Assembly (NCBI GenBank): GCA_005778405.1
Contig: SXOA01000128.1
Location: 1 to 48,130, forward strand
DNA: 48,130 nt
Source of the DNA: Planctomycetaceae bacterium
Lineage (GTDB): Bacteria; Planctomycetota; Planctomycetia; Pirellulales; Pirellulaceae
Direction: 5' to 3'
A model generated the notes under the pieces. The model did not search any database, had not been told where the DNA came from, and saw nothing but the letters and a program-made list of their open reading frames with translations. Below, one piece after another: positions 9,154 to 16,876 of the stretch. Made by a program: the position numbers and the translations under genes. The stretch's first letter is position 1; every line of letters starts with the position of its first letter.

Positions 9154-10625
9154 GGTTTCACCTCCGCCTTTTCCAGCGTGATGTTATTCTGCTTGGCGCT
9201 GGTCCCTTGCTTGCGGACGAGTTCGAAGAGCAGGTCGGCCCTTTTGCCGGCGGGGACCGTGGCGTGCAACTCCACGGTCTGATAGTCGTGCAGCCTGGGC
9301 TCCAAGGAGCTTCTGAAGATGACGTGACCGGGGAGGGGGCGGCGAATTTCCACGTTGATGGACTTGCTGGAATAGTTGCGGATGCGCTCCGAGAAATTGT
9401 CATGATCATCCCAGCCGACGAGAGTGGCGTTTTCTTCCTTGAAGGCGCCGTCGCCGCCGATCTTGCGAAACTCGTTGGTGCCGTGAATCTGCAGGATCAA
9501 GTCCGTGCGGAAGGAGCGCAGCCTGATCAGTTCATGGATGACCTCTGGGTCGCGCCCCAGGTTGAGCTCGATTTTGTCGCCGATGGGGACGTACTTGATC
9601 GCTTGTTGCGTCAGGTACGACAGGCCGTCGCGGCCGTTGTCCCGGAAGACCCGGACAATGCCATCGGGCAGCGGCGTCGTTCCCAGCTTGCTGGCCACGT
9701 CATTTTTCAGGAGGTACATGCGGACCATGAATTCGCCGTATTCCTGCGGCCGATAGCGATACTCGATTTGGAAGAGAATCTTCTGTCCTTCCAGCGACCG
9801 CATCCGCTTGCTCCAGCCGTTCTTGATCGTCTCGGTTCCTTCGATGGTGTAGATGAAGTACTCGCTGAGCCCTTCCTTGATGATCTCTTTCGGTTTCTCG
9901 GCATTCCCTTTGCCGCCACCGCCACCCATGCCACCGCTGCGAGACAGAGTGGCGCTGAGTGCTTCTCGCCTCACTCCAGCCAGTTCTTCGGCTTCCATTT
10001 GGGCGACTTGAGGGACAGGAATGTTCGCAAGCTGGGCGATCTTCTCCACCAGGTTGATTTTGCCGACTACAAGACGGACCTGGGCATCTTCGTACTCTTC
10101 GCCGCTATTGTTGAAGACCCGGACGAAGCCTTCAAAGGACATCTCTTTTTCATCCTTGTCGGCGATGCAAAGGTAATCCGCGGACCAAGTGATACCGCTA
10201 GTGAAATAAGTGATTTGAATCTTGGCTTCCCCGTCGAACTCACTCTGCACGTTCCAGTACAGCATCTGCGGCTTGGCGTGCGGGAAAGTGGTGTCCTGTA
10301 CGTCGAGCTTGTCGGCATTGGTCAGAAACTTGAGTTCCACGCTCGACGGATCAATCAGAGTGTTCGCCCAGGAAAACTGGAGTGGATTGACACCCTTTTT
10401 GAAAGTCACCGCGCGAGTTTCACGAACGAGAGTGATGTCCTCGCTGTTATAGATCGTGAGTTGCACCGTGCTCCGAGAAGGGACGGTGGAGAGGTCGACG
10501 TTTTCGGCGCGGGCTGTTCGCAGCGACAGGCCGACGATCAGCAGGCAGAGGAGGGGACGCAGGAGCGTCGAGGACGTGCGTTCCCGCGCGGAGCGTGGGA
10601 ACGAGGATGTAGTTGAACTTTGCAT
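9150..10625 (-). CDS. Secreted DUF4139-domain protein, paralog 4, with repeat inside signal-peptide region
   Basis: This 491-residue protein starts at ATG 10625 with GGAG about 9 bases upstream. Its N-terminus is longer than in the siblings: residues 8-18 (SFPRSARERTS) are encoded by a palindromic repeat at 10579-10603, placed between the start codon and the hydrophobic core LLRPLLCLLIVGLSL. The insertion still leaves a plausible signal peptide with a basic n-region. The mature part begins ENVDLSTVPSRS and follows the shared DUF4139 core. Its linker (about 9895-10030) is Gly-rich (RSGGMGGGGGKG). The last codons AEVKP carry GGAGGTGA for paralog 3. A 40-base gap separates it from the more divergent paralog 5 upstream. 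The biochemical function is unknown. Confidence 0.85.
   Translation of the reverse strand: MQSSTTSSFPRSARERTSSTLLRPLLCLLIVGLSLRTARAENVDLSTVPSRSTVQLTIYNSEDITLVRETRAVTFKKGVNPLQFSWANTLIDPSSVELKFLTNADKLDVQDTTFPHAKPQMLYWNVQSEFDGEAKIQITYFTSGITWSADYLCIADKDEKEMSFEGFVRVFNNSGEEYEDAQVRLVVGKINLVEKIAQLANIPVPQVAQMEAEELAGVRREALSATLSRSGGMGGGGGKGNAEKPKEIIKEGLSEYFIYTIEGTETIKNGWSKRMRSLEGQKILFQIEYRYRPQEYGEFMVRMYLLKNDVASKLGTTPLPDGIVRVFRDNGRDGLSYLTQQAIKYVPIGDKIELNLGRDPEVIHELIRLRSFRTDLILQIHGTNEFRKIGGDGAFKEENATLVGWDDHDNFSERIRNYSSKSINVEIRRPLPGHVIFRSSLEPRLHDYQTVELHATVPAGKRADLLFELVRKQGTSAKQNNITLEKAEVKP
10579..10603. repeat. Palindromic repeat inside the coding region of DUF4139 paralog 4
   Basis: CGTTCCC at 10579-10585 pairs with GGGAACG at 10597-10603. 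The inner CGC/GCG also pairs with a G-T wobble, giving an 11-base stem around GGA. A related palindrome lies at 26203-26224. Translated, such copies read FPRSA-ER, as here in the signal-peptide region. Confidence 0.75.
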
Positions 10626-10665
10626 GAATGTGTTCTCCTTGTTCGGGTGGCTACAGGACTGGCGA

Positions 10666-11889
10666 TTACCACTCGTTTTTCAGGATCACATTCAGCTTGT
10701 GCTCTTTCTTATCGGCCTTGCCGTCTTTGGCTCGCGGCGGGAGTTTGACGTGGAAGACGACCTGGTCGAAGGTGCTCTTCTCCTTGTCGGGACCCCCTTC
10801 GAAGGTTGTGAGCTTGCCAAGTTCCCATTCCACGTCGCGGCCGGTGTCACCGCGGACTTCGTTGCGGATGTGCCGCAGGTTTTCGACGATGTCGAGCGTA
10901 ACAGCAGTGTCCTTGAAATTTTCAATTTCATATTTCAGGACGATTTCCTGATTGAAGACATTGCCGCCGATCCGCTTGTTCTCGTTTTTGTCGATGGTCC
11001 GTTTGACGACGACGTCCTGGGCGACGCCCAGATAAAGCTTCATCTCGTCGTCCATCGGCGTGAATTTTCCCCAATCCTCGCCAAGGAAGGCGGTGCCACC
11101 TTCGCCGCCGCCGTCGATGAAAATGCGGACTTTGCCGTATTGCAGCGGGGCCAGGCCGAGGTGGTTGGCCTTGTCGTTCTTTAGCACGTAGTGCATCGGG
11201 ACTCGGAGCTTGTTCTGGGCCCGATCGAGGTAATCGAACTCGGCGGGATTGCAGGTATAGGTCTTCTTGATCGGCACCTTCTCATACTTCTCCATCAGCA
11301 TCTCTTTGGTCTCGTTGAGGCCGACCGGCTTGAGGAACCGTTTGCCAAAACCGGCCCAAACGCCGGTGCTGCCGAAGGATTCATTGGCAAAGTTTTGCAG
11401 CCGCATGTATTGGGAGAGGGTGAGACTGGCTTCGTCTTTCGACGCCACAGCTCGGTAATTGAAACTCTTGTTGAGGTTGCCGAGCAAGTAGCTGACCCGG
11501 ACCCGGACGCTACCGGAATCGCTGCTGCCGACTGCCCAGATGAGTGCCGCTTCATTCGGCGGATAGCTGACGGAGAGAACTTTCACATCGATCATTTTCT
11601 CGCCAATCGGCGCGATGACGCGGAAAACGATGGTATTGGGGTCAATTTGCGTGTTGGCCCAGGAGAAATCGACCTGATTCTCCCCCTTCACCAGTGGCAC
11701 GACCCGCTCTTCTTCGACGAGCGTGGCCCCAGCGTTATCGAGCTGGATTTCCACTCGCTCGCGGACGGGCAAAGTTATCAATTTCACCCGCGCTAGTGCC
11801 GCCTCGGGATAAGCAAACAGGCCGGCGAGGGAGCCGCCAGCAATAGCGGCGGAATACAGCAACTTCTTGAGAGGCAACGACTTGCGCAT
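10666..11889 (-). CDS. Divergent DUF4139-like secreted protein, paralog 5 (first of array)
   Basis: This 407-residue protein starts at ATG 11889 with GGAG 8 bases upstream. A basic start (MRKSLPLKK) and hydrophobic segment give a signal peptide ending near ALA-RVKL. It shares the layout of the other four but not their close identity. It keeps an FSWANTQIDPNT equivalent of their FSWANTLIDPSS, an 'NFANESFG' equivalent of their NNSGEEYE segment, and the 'LKNDKANHLGLAPLQYGKVR' equivalent of 'LKND-ASKLGTTPLPDGIVR'. It lacks the long variable linker and the AEVKP end. As the first gene of the cluster, 40 bases before paralog 4, it may be the older member from which the set grew, or a different subunit of the same complex. 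Both ideas are inference. Confidence in the family is lower than for the others. Confidence 0.75.
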   Translation of the reverse strand: MRKSLPLKKLLYSAAIAGGSLAGLFAYPEAALARVKLITLPVRERVEIQLDNAGATLVEEERVVPLVKGENQVDFSWANTQIDPNTIVFRVIAPIGEKMIDVKVLSVSYPPNEAALIWAVGSSDSGSVRVRVSYLLGNLNKSFNYRAVASKDEASLTLSQYMRLQNFANESFGSTGVWAGFGKRFLKPVGLNETKEMLMEKYEKVPIKKTYTCNPAEFDYLDRAQNKLRVPMHYVLKNDKANHLGLAPLQYGKVRIFIDGGGEGGTAFLGEDWGKFTPMDDEMKLYLGVAQDVVVKRTIDKNENKRIGGNVFNQEIVLKYEIENFKDTAVTLDIVENLRHIRNEVRGDTGRDVEWELGKLTTFEGGPDKEKSTFDQVVFHVKLPPRAKDGKADKKEHKLNVILKNEW

Positions 11890-12088
11890 AACAAACTCCG
11901 GTGATAGAAGCGGCGGCGCGGAGGAAAAAGGCCGCCAAAGGCCTGAGCAAACATACGTTTGTCTGGAAGATAAGACGGCCCAGGCGGCAGAGTCGTTTCC
12001 GCGGGCACGAAAATCTTCAGGAGCACTACCAGAAGGGAGTTGGGGAGCGGAATTGCCGCCACTACCCGTAAAATCATTCGTCCATATA

Positions 12089-12121
12089 TTGACTTATGTT
12101 CACACTACGTAATAATACGTA
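12089..12121 (+). promoter_or_regulatory. Sigma-70-like promoter overlapped by a perfect palindrome
   Basis: TTGACT at 12089-12094 and AATAAT at 12111-12116 are separated by 16 bases, a good match to -35 and -10 boxes reading right. A perfect palindrome TACGTA-ATAA-TACGTA at 12106-12121 covers the -10 box and the expected transcription start, as a repressor operator would. It lies in the divergent gap between the DUF4139 array (left) and a small ORF at 12161. Confidence 0.5.
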
Positions 12122-12160
12122 CAGTCATCAGGATTTGCCCAATCCAAAGGAGATTCGCCG

Positions 12161-12370
12161 ATGCTCGCCGCTCATCCCGTCCGCCGCACACCTTGTTTGG
12201 CAACTCGCCGTGCGCGGGTGCCTCTGCGGGTTTATTCGCCCCAGGGCAGCGCTTGTCCCGCTGAGCGTCCCGCGCAAACGCACGCTTCTCGAACGGGCGA
12301 AGTGCAGGCGATTGGCCAGTTGCTTCCGCTGGTGCTGTCGAGGTATTTGACGCCGGGTGAATGCAAATAG
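12161..12370 (+). CDS. Possible small protein of 69 residues, unknown function
   Basis: The ATG at 12161 is preceded by AAAGGAGAT at 12146-12154, six bases away, one of the best ribosome sites in the window. A sigma-70-like promoter lies about 45 bases further upstream. The product is Arg/Pro-rich in its first half and ends with a short hydrophobic stretch (IGQLLPLVLSRYLTPGECK). I recognise no family. Its stop lies only 6 bases before the convergent NfeD gene's stop at 12377. Longer open frames on the other strand lack ribosome sites and look like shadows. The combination of promoter, operator-like palindrome and Shine-Dalgarno sequence is the reason to call it; codon use alone would not support it. 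Confidence 0.5.
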   Translation: MLAAHPVRRTPCLATRRARVPLRVYSPQGSACPAERPAQTHASRTGEVQAIGQLLPLVLSRYLTPGECK

Positions 12371-12376
12371 CTCCAC

Positions 12377-13006
12377 TCAAGCCGTCGTCTCGTCAAACGG
12401 ATTCTCAAAGTCCTTCATCGCCGATTCGAGCAGTGGCGCGGAGGGTGCTGCTGGCTCGACTTCTTCCGGGACGACTTGGGCGGGAAGAGGATTCTCGAAT
12501 TGATTGGCGGAAATAGCGTCATCCGGGCGGACAACAACTCGCTGCGTGGAAATGGCGACGACGACAATCAGAGTGCCCGGTTCGATGGCCATTCCGTCGC
12601 TTACGGCGTCGTAACTCTTGCGGTCCACTTCCACCACGCCTCCCGGCATCATCAGGCTCTTCGCCACGCCTTGTCTCCCCACCAAGTGCTGCATGCCGCG
12701 ATAGGCCTCCGTTTCCGGCAAAACTTCATCGGGACTTTCAGGCCGCTGGATCAGCATCATGCGGCCGATGGGAGTTTCGGGCCAGTACTTCACCGCCAGA
12801 ATACAAGCCGTCGGAACGATGATCAAAACGGCCACAAAAGTAGCCGTTCCATAGACCGGTCCTGCCATAAACGCGAGCACAATCGCCGCCACAAACGACA
12901 GAGCGGCCAGCACCCCCAGCGTGCCGCTGGACGGGATGAAAAACTCCAGCACCAGGAAGATGCAGCCGGCGAGGAGGAGGATGAGAGCCCAGAGGAGGAG
13001 GGACAT
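12377..13006 (-). CDS. NfeD-like membrane protein (short form)
   Basis: This 209-residue protein starts at ATG 13006. Two or three membrane segments lie in residues 1-75 (LLLWALILLLAGCIFLVLE, then LGVLAALSFVAAIVLAFM, then ATFVAVLIIVPTACILAV). A soluble NfeD C-terminal OB-fold follows at about 105-165 (LVGRQGVAKSLMMPGGVVEV...IEPGTLIVVVAI), and then an acidic/Pro-rich tail. NfeD proteins pair with SPFH/stomatin proteins and help organise membranes. No stomatin gene is seen here, but a long NfeD protein is encoded just upstream (13090-15283). There is no Shine-Dalgarno sequence: the start lies 2-3 bases beyond an imperfect inverted repeat that fills the gap between the two genes. Confidence 0.85.
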   Translation of the reverse strand: MSLLLWALILLLAGCIFLVLEFFIPSSGTLGVLAALSFVAAIVLAFMAGPVYGTATFVAVLIIVPTACILAVKYWPETPIGRMMLIQRPESPDEVLPETEAYRGMQHLVGRQGVAKSLMMPGGVVEVDRKSYDAVSDGMAIEPGTLIVVVAISTQRVVVRPDDAISANQFENPLPAQVVPEEVEPAAPSAPLLESAMKDFENPFDETTA

Positions 13007-13007
13007 A

Positions 13008-13089
13008 GGTCAGGGATCAGGTGGACAGGGGTCAGCAGAGGCGGCGGACTCAGAAATGACTCCTGACTCCTGATTCCTGGCCCCTGCTT
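13008..13089. repeat. Imperfect inverted repeat filling the gap between two NfeD genes
   Basis: The gap is built of CTGACTCCTGA-type words. On the minus strand it opens CAGGGGCCAGGAATCAGG and closes CACCTGATCCCTG, which can pair imperfectly over most of its length. Fragments of the same family lie at 833-847 and 33624-33650. It leaves no room for a ribosome site before the start at 13006. Confidence 0.55.
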
Positions 13090-15283
13090 TCATTCCGCCA
13101 TTTTGACGAGGACGCGGTTGCCAAGGACTTCTGCAACATACACTGCGGCCCCCTTGGGAATCAAATCCCCATCGCTGATGACGTCCACCACTTCGTCCCC
13201 AAACCGGGCTTTGCCCGAGGGGGTAAGCTGCGTGGTGGTGATGCCCCGTTTGCCGGAAAGATGACCCCAAGCGACCAGCGCTTCGCGGCGCTGGATATCT
13301 TCCAGTTGCTCTCCCTCCGGCGGCTGGAGGAGCATGCGGTTGAAATAAGGAGTGTGAGGGAGGAAGCGGCGGATGACACCGATGGAAATGACTCCCCCCG
13401 CCGCGCCGGCCGCCACCATCATGAGCGACACCGGCAGTTGCCGCATCTGGTATGCGTTGCCCGGAAAGATGAAGGTCTGGCTTGCCAGCAAGATGGAAAT
13501 CACAATCATCACGCCGCCGCCGATTCCGAAAACTCCCGTTCCCGGCACAACAAACAACTCCACGCAGATGCAGGCCACACCGGTGACAAATAGCAGTATC
13601 TCCAGCCAGCCGGCAGTGTGGTTCAAAAACTGCGACCAGAAATACAGCACGAAACAAACCGCGGAAATGAAGCCCGGCAATCCCACGCCCGGTGTCGAAA
13701 GTTCGATCATCAGCGCGAACCAGCCGATGAAGAGGAGCAGCCCCGCAATTCTCGGATCAGCCAGCCATTCGACCACTTCGAACACCCAGTTGGGGCGAAC
13801 GACTTGAATATCGTCGTACACGTATCTCGATTTGAGCTCGTTCAAGCTGCCGATAGATCCCTGCGCAAGGCCGATTTCAATCGCCTTGGCACCCGTCAAT
13901 CCGCGGGACAAATCCAAAGGATCTCCCTGCCTTACCCAGTCGTCCCCGTCTTTCAGCTCGCGATGCTCTGTGGCGGAAAGGTAGCGAGTTTCGCCGCTCG
14001 CGGCCCGCACATAAGGAGCAATTTCCATGCGGGGATCCGTCAGCGCCAGCGGCAGCGACCAGTTGCGTCCCAATCTGCCCGCGAGTTGCTTAAGCGGATC
14101 GCGAACTGCTTCGATCACGCGGTCGTCAATCGCTTCTCCCTCCCCACCCAAGTCGGCATCCTCCGCGACCAGGAGCTCGTCAGCGGACCAGGCGATGATG
14201 GCAGCGTCAGCGAGCGCCTTTCGAGTCACCACGGTCACGGTGTGATATTTAGGATCAAGCTCGGCGATCTCCTGGGCCAGTCGGAGACTTTGACCAGGAT
14301 CGCCGCCGGCACTGGCGATCTCCACGACGAGCAGGTTAAAGTCATCGCGCTCGACATGTTCTTGAATGCTCTTGATGACCCGATTCACTTCCCCTCGATG
14401 AACCACTTTGTCAAACTTCACCAGAATTGGCTTCCAGCCATCGGAAGGTGCTAGTCTCTCGGACAAGCTGGCCAGCGGCACATCCAACACGCTCGCCAAT
14501 TCGGCAGTGCTGTTCGCCTTGTGGCTGGCGAAGCTGAATTTGTCCCGCAGGGCCAGGCCGGAAAGAAGGTGCGGCTCGCCCGGCTGAAAGACCGTCTCTT
14601 CCTTGATAATCTTGCCCTCCCGCTGGAGAGCGTCGCGTCCCTCCGCCGTTTCAAAACGGACGCCGTCGGGAGTGGTGATCTGATAAACCGCGGCGCGGTC
14701 GTCGATGAAACCGTGGACAATCGCCTCGGGAACAGTCCGCCGCCGCTTGGCGATGCTGGAATAGTTCGCAATGACCGCTTCGTCCACCGTGTCCGGCAAC
14801 ACACCGGCGGGCCCGAGCTCCATTTCCTTAGCTACGATTAACTGTTCGCAGGCCAGGACCGGCAACACGGCGTGCCCCTTTACGCTGCGTGGCAGATAGG
14901 CCACGGTGCGAACCGGGCTCACTTGTTCGCTGGTGAGGAACTGGGCGAGCCCGAGAGCGCGGCCAAAATCACTCTGTTCTCCCGCGCTGCCGTCCGCTGC
15001 GATGAATTCCAGAACCAGCGCCGGCCGCGGACCGGCCTTAGGCAGGTCCATCTTTTTCAGCGACTTCAGGATCTGCTGGATGCGGCTCTTCACCTGGCCA
15101 TCGGCATTGCCGATGATGGGCAAGGGAACTTGAATGAGAAATGCTCGAGGTGCAGGTGGGCCCTTGGGGGGGGGGAGCTTTCTCTTGAGCCGCTCCGCCA
15201 ATACCCCAGGCCAATAGGGCCATCGCCGCCAGCCCGACGCATCGCACCGCACGCCGCTTATGGGTCAATTGCATGTCCATCAT
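13090..15283 (-). CDS. NfeD-family membrane protein with two ClpP-like domains; frameshifted at a 10-G run
   Basis: Two frames make one protein. The first, from ATG 15283 with GAGGG upstream, encodes a signal peptide (CVGLAAMALLAWGIGGA) and runs to the homopolymer at 15166-15175. The second continues ...KGPPAPRAFLIQVPLPIIG to the stop at 13090. Reading nine G instead of ten joins them without gap (about 730 residues). Two ClpP/crotonase-like domains follow (about 50-210 and 245-450), then four to five membrane segments (about 510-650) and a C-terminal NfeD OB-fold (about 655-725). Family proteases carry a catalytic Ser in an ASAG-type motif; the aligned places here read SVKGHAVL and ALADAAIIAW, so both domains look catalytically inactive. 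The run may be a sequencing error or a real phase-variable switch. Confidence 0.8.
15166..15175. other. Run of ten G that breaks the long NfeD gene
   Basis: Ten consecutive G (C on the coding strand) lie in the Pro-rich linker right after the signal peptide. With ten, the signal peptide is out of frame with the rest; with nine it is in frame. Only this site separates the two halves. Confidence 0.8.
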
Positions 15284-15681
15284 TCGCACAGCCCTCAATC
15301 TATTCGCCATCGCCGCCGTCATGGACTCGGCAGTCGATGTCGTGATGTGTCAATTATAGGCGAGCGGCTGGGCATTGGCATCGCGCCGCGAGCCGAGCCT
15401 GGGCTAAATCGTTGACGCCGCAGAGGTTGCGCCTCGTAGAATGATTCGCGACCGGGCTGCGTTTATTGCCCAAATACAGCCGACCACTAACAATCCGGTC
15501 GACCCGGGACACGGTGGTTCATGCTTTTGCCACTCTCATGCGAATACTTTACGAATGTCCGTGAGGAATGCAGGCTCATCTGGCCGGTAACGTCTGCCCC
15601 TCCATCCACCATTGGCCCAATGTAGAATGACTACAGCCGGCCTGCCTGGCCCGGCCCTCGTGTGCCTGCATCCCTCCCGCC
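15284..15681. other. 398-base divergent gap, no gene seen
   Basis: This region lies between the start of the long NfeD gene (minus) and the start at 15682 (plus), so it should hold two promoters. A TTGACG at 15412-15417 and TAGAAT at 15437-15442 are 19 bases apart, too wide to be convincing. I see no coding frame of its own, hairpin or repeat. Confidence 0.3.
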
Positions 15682-16842
15682 ATGTCCACAGCCACGGAAG
15701 TCTTCGATCCCTACCGCGAATGGCTCGGCATTGAGCCTCATGAGCTGCCGGCGGATCATTACCGGCTGTTGGGACTTGCGCGGTTTGAAGCGGATGCGGG
15801 AAAGATTGCGACCGCTGCGGATGCGCGGATGAGTTTGATTCGGTCCAATCAGACAGGGCCGCGGGGTTCGTTTACCAATACGCTGCTCAACGAGATTACG
15901 GCCGCCAAACTTTGCCTGCTGTCTCCAATCGCCAAGGTGCAATACGACACGTTCTTGCAGGAACGCAAGAACGCCTATGGCCCTGCCTCGGCCCCGGTCA
16001 CATTTTTTCCGACGGCTGTTCCGCTGATGGCTTTGCCGCCGGCCTTTTCACCCTATCAAGCGGCGGGAGTACCGACTCTGGAGCCTCCGCTGGCCGCGCC
16101 GCCAGTCGCGCCGAGGGCGATACTGCTCGCACCCCCCAAGCAAGTTCGCAAATCCGAACTGGCCATCGATGAGGACAAGCCGCCTAACGAAATAGAGCCC
16201 ATTCGAAAGAGCAGTCTCGTTCGCAGCGTCGGAATCATGGCGATCGCCATCCTGCTCATCGCCGGCGGAATTTGGGGAGGGTCACAATACCTATTGCCGC
16301 CCGCGGAGAAAACAGAAGTCCGACTAAACCCCGGCGGAAGTACCACCGACCCAGGCAATGGTGAAGCACAGCCGGAGCCGCCGTCCGAAACGCCGCCCGA
16401 TCCCGCGGCCAAGGCGATCGTGGTCCTGCAAGAAGGGAGCCGCGAATTGAGCCTCCCCCCTTCCGCTGCCGTGCTGATAGGAGCCACCAGCCTGAAGATT
16501 GCCATCTCTGAAAACGTACTCACCAATTGGAGTTCCGCGGAAGATGGGGCGACCTGGAAGTTCAAGCTCCTGCATCCCGGCTTCTTCAAGCTGGACATGA
16601 GCTACTCTGCCGCGTACGAAGGAGAGGACATTCGCGTGGAATTGCTGCTCGACGAGGAGTCGCTGCACAACTTTCATCTGCCGCCGACCGGCGGTGCCGA
16701 TGATTTCCAAGTCGTCTCTCACACCATTGTCGTCAAAGCCAGCGGAACGCACACTTTGAGCATCCGTCCCACCGGCACCGTTCCCGCCGATAGCCTCGTC
16801 ATCAAATCGATCCGCTTCATTCCAGTCGGCGGCCAGCCCTAA
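15682..16842 (+). CDS. Single-pass membrane protein with J-like N-terminal region, unknown function
   Basis: This is a 386-residue protein. Residues 1-105 (FDPYREWLGIEPHELPADHY, RLLGLARFEADAGKIATAAD) look like the degenerate J-type helical domain found at the N-terminus of several planctomycete proteins. The HPD tripeptide of true DnaJ is not present. A Pro/Ala-rich linker precedes one membrane segment at about 183-200 (VGIMAIAILLIAGGIWGG). The outer part (about 240-386) is predicted beta-rich (FKLDMSYSAAYEGEDIRVEL) and resembles carbohydrate-binding or lectin-like sandwiches, with low certainty. No Shine-Dalgarno sequence precedes the ATG. A second membrane protein gene follows after 34 bases on the same strand. 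The function is unknown. Confidence 0.8.
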   Translation: MSTATEVFDPYREWLGIEPHELPADHYRLLGLARFEADAGKIATAADARMSLIRSNQTGPRGSFTNTLLNEITAAKLCLLSPIAKVQYDTFLQERKNAYGPASAPVTFFPTAVPLMALPPAFSPYQAAGVPTLEPPLAAPPVAPRAILLAPPKQVRKSELAIDEDKPPNEIEPIRKSSLVRSVGIMAIAILLIAGGIWGGSQYLLPPAEKTEVRLNPGGSTTDPGNGEAQPEPPSETPPDPAAKAIVVLQEGSRELSLPPSAAVLIGATSLKIAISENVLTNWSSAEDGATWKFKLLHPGFFKLDMSYSAAYEGEDIRVELLLDEESLHNFHLPPTGGADDFQVVSHTIVVKASGTHTLSIRPTGTVPADSLVIKSIRFIPVGGQP

Positions 16843-16876
16843 AACCTAAGGGCGAATGATTGATCGCTAAAAACAC

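Noticed and set aside
4995..10616. Long open frames on the plus strand opposite the DUF4139 genes (382, 535, 308 and 502 codons)
   Set aside because: They mirror the true genes, repeat in the same relative place in every copy, lack ribosome sites and signal peptides, and encode no recognisable domain.
4857..10625. DUF4139 copies as an assembly duplication artefact
   Set aside because: The copies differ throughout, have different linkers and N-termini, and are joined by precise overlaps.
12105..12380. Minus-strand frames of 82-91 codons opposite the small ORF at 12161
   Set aside because: They have no ribosome site or promoter and overlap the NfeD gene's end; the plus-strand ORF has both signals.
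15412..15442. Promoter TTGACG / TAGAAT in the divergent gap before the J-like membrane protein gene
   Set aside because: The 19-base spacing is too wide and the boxes are more than 230 bases from the start codon.
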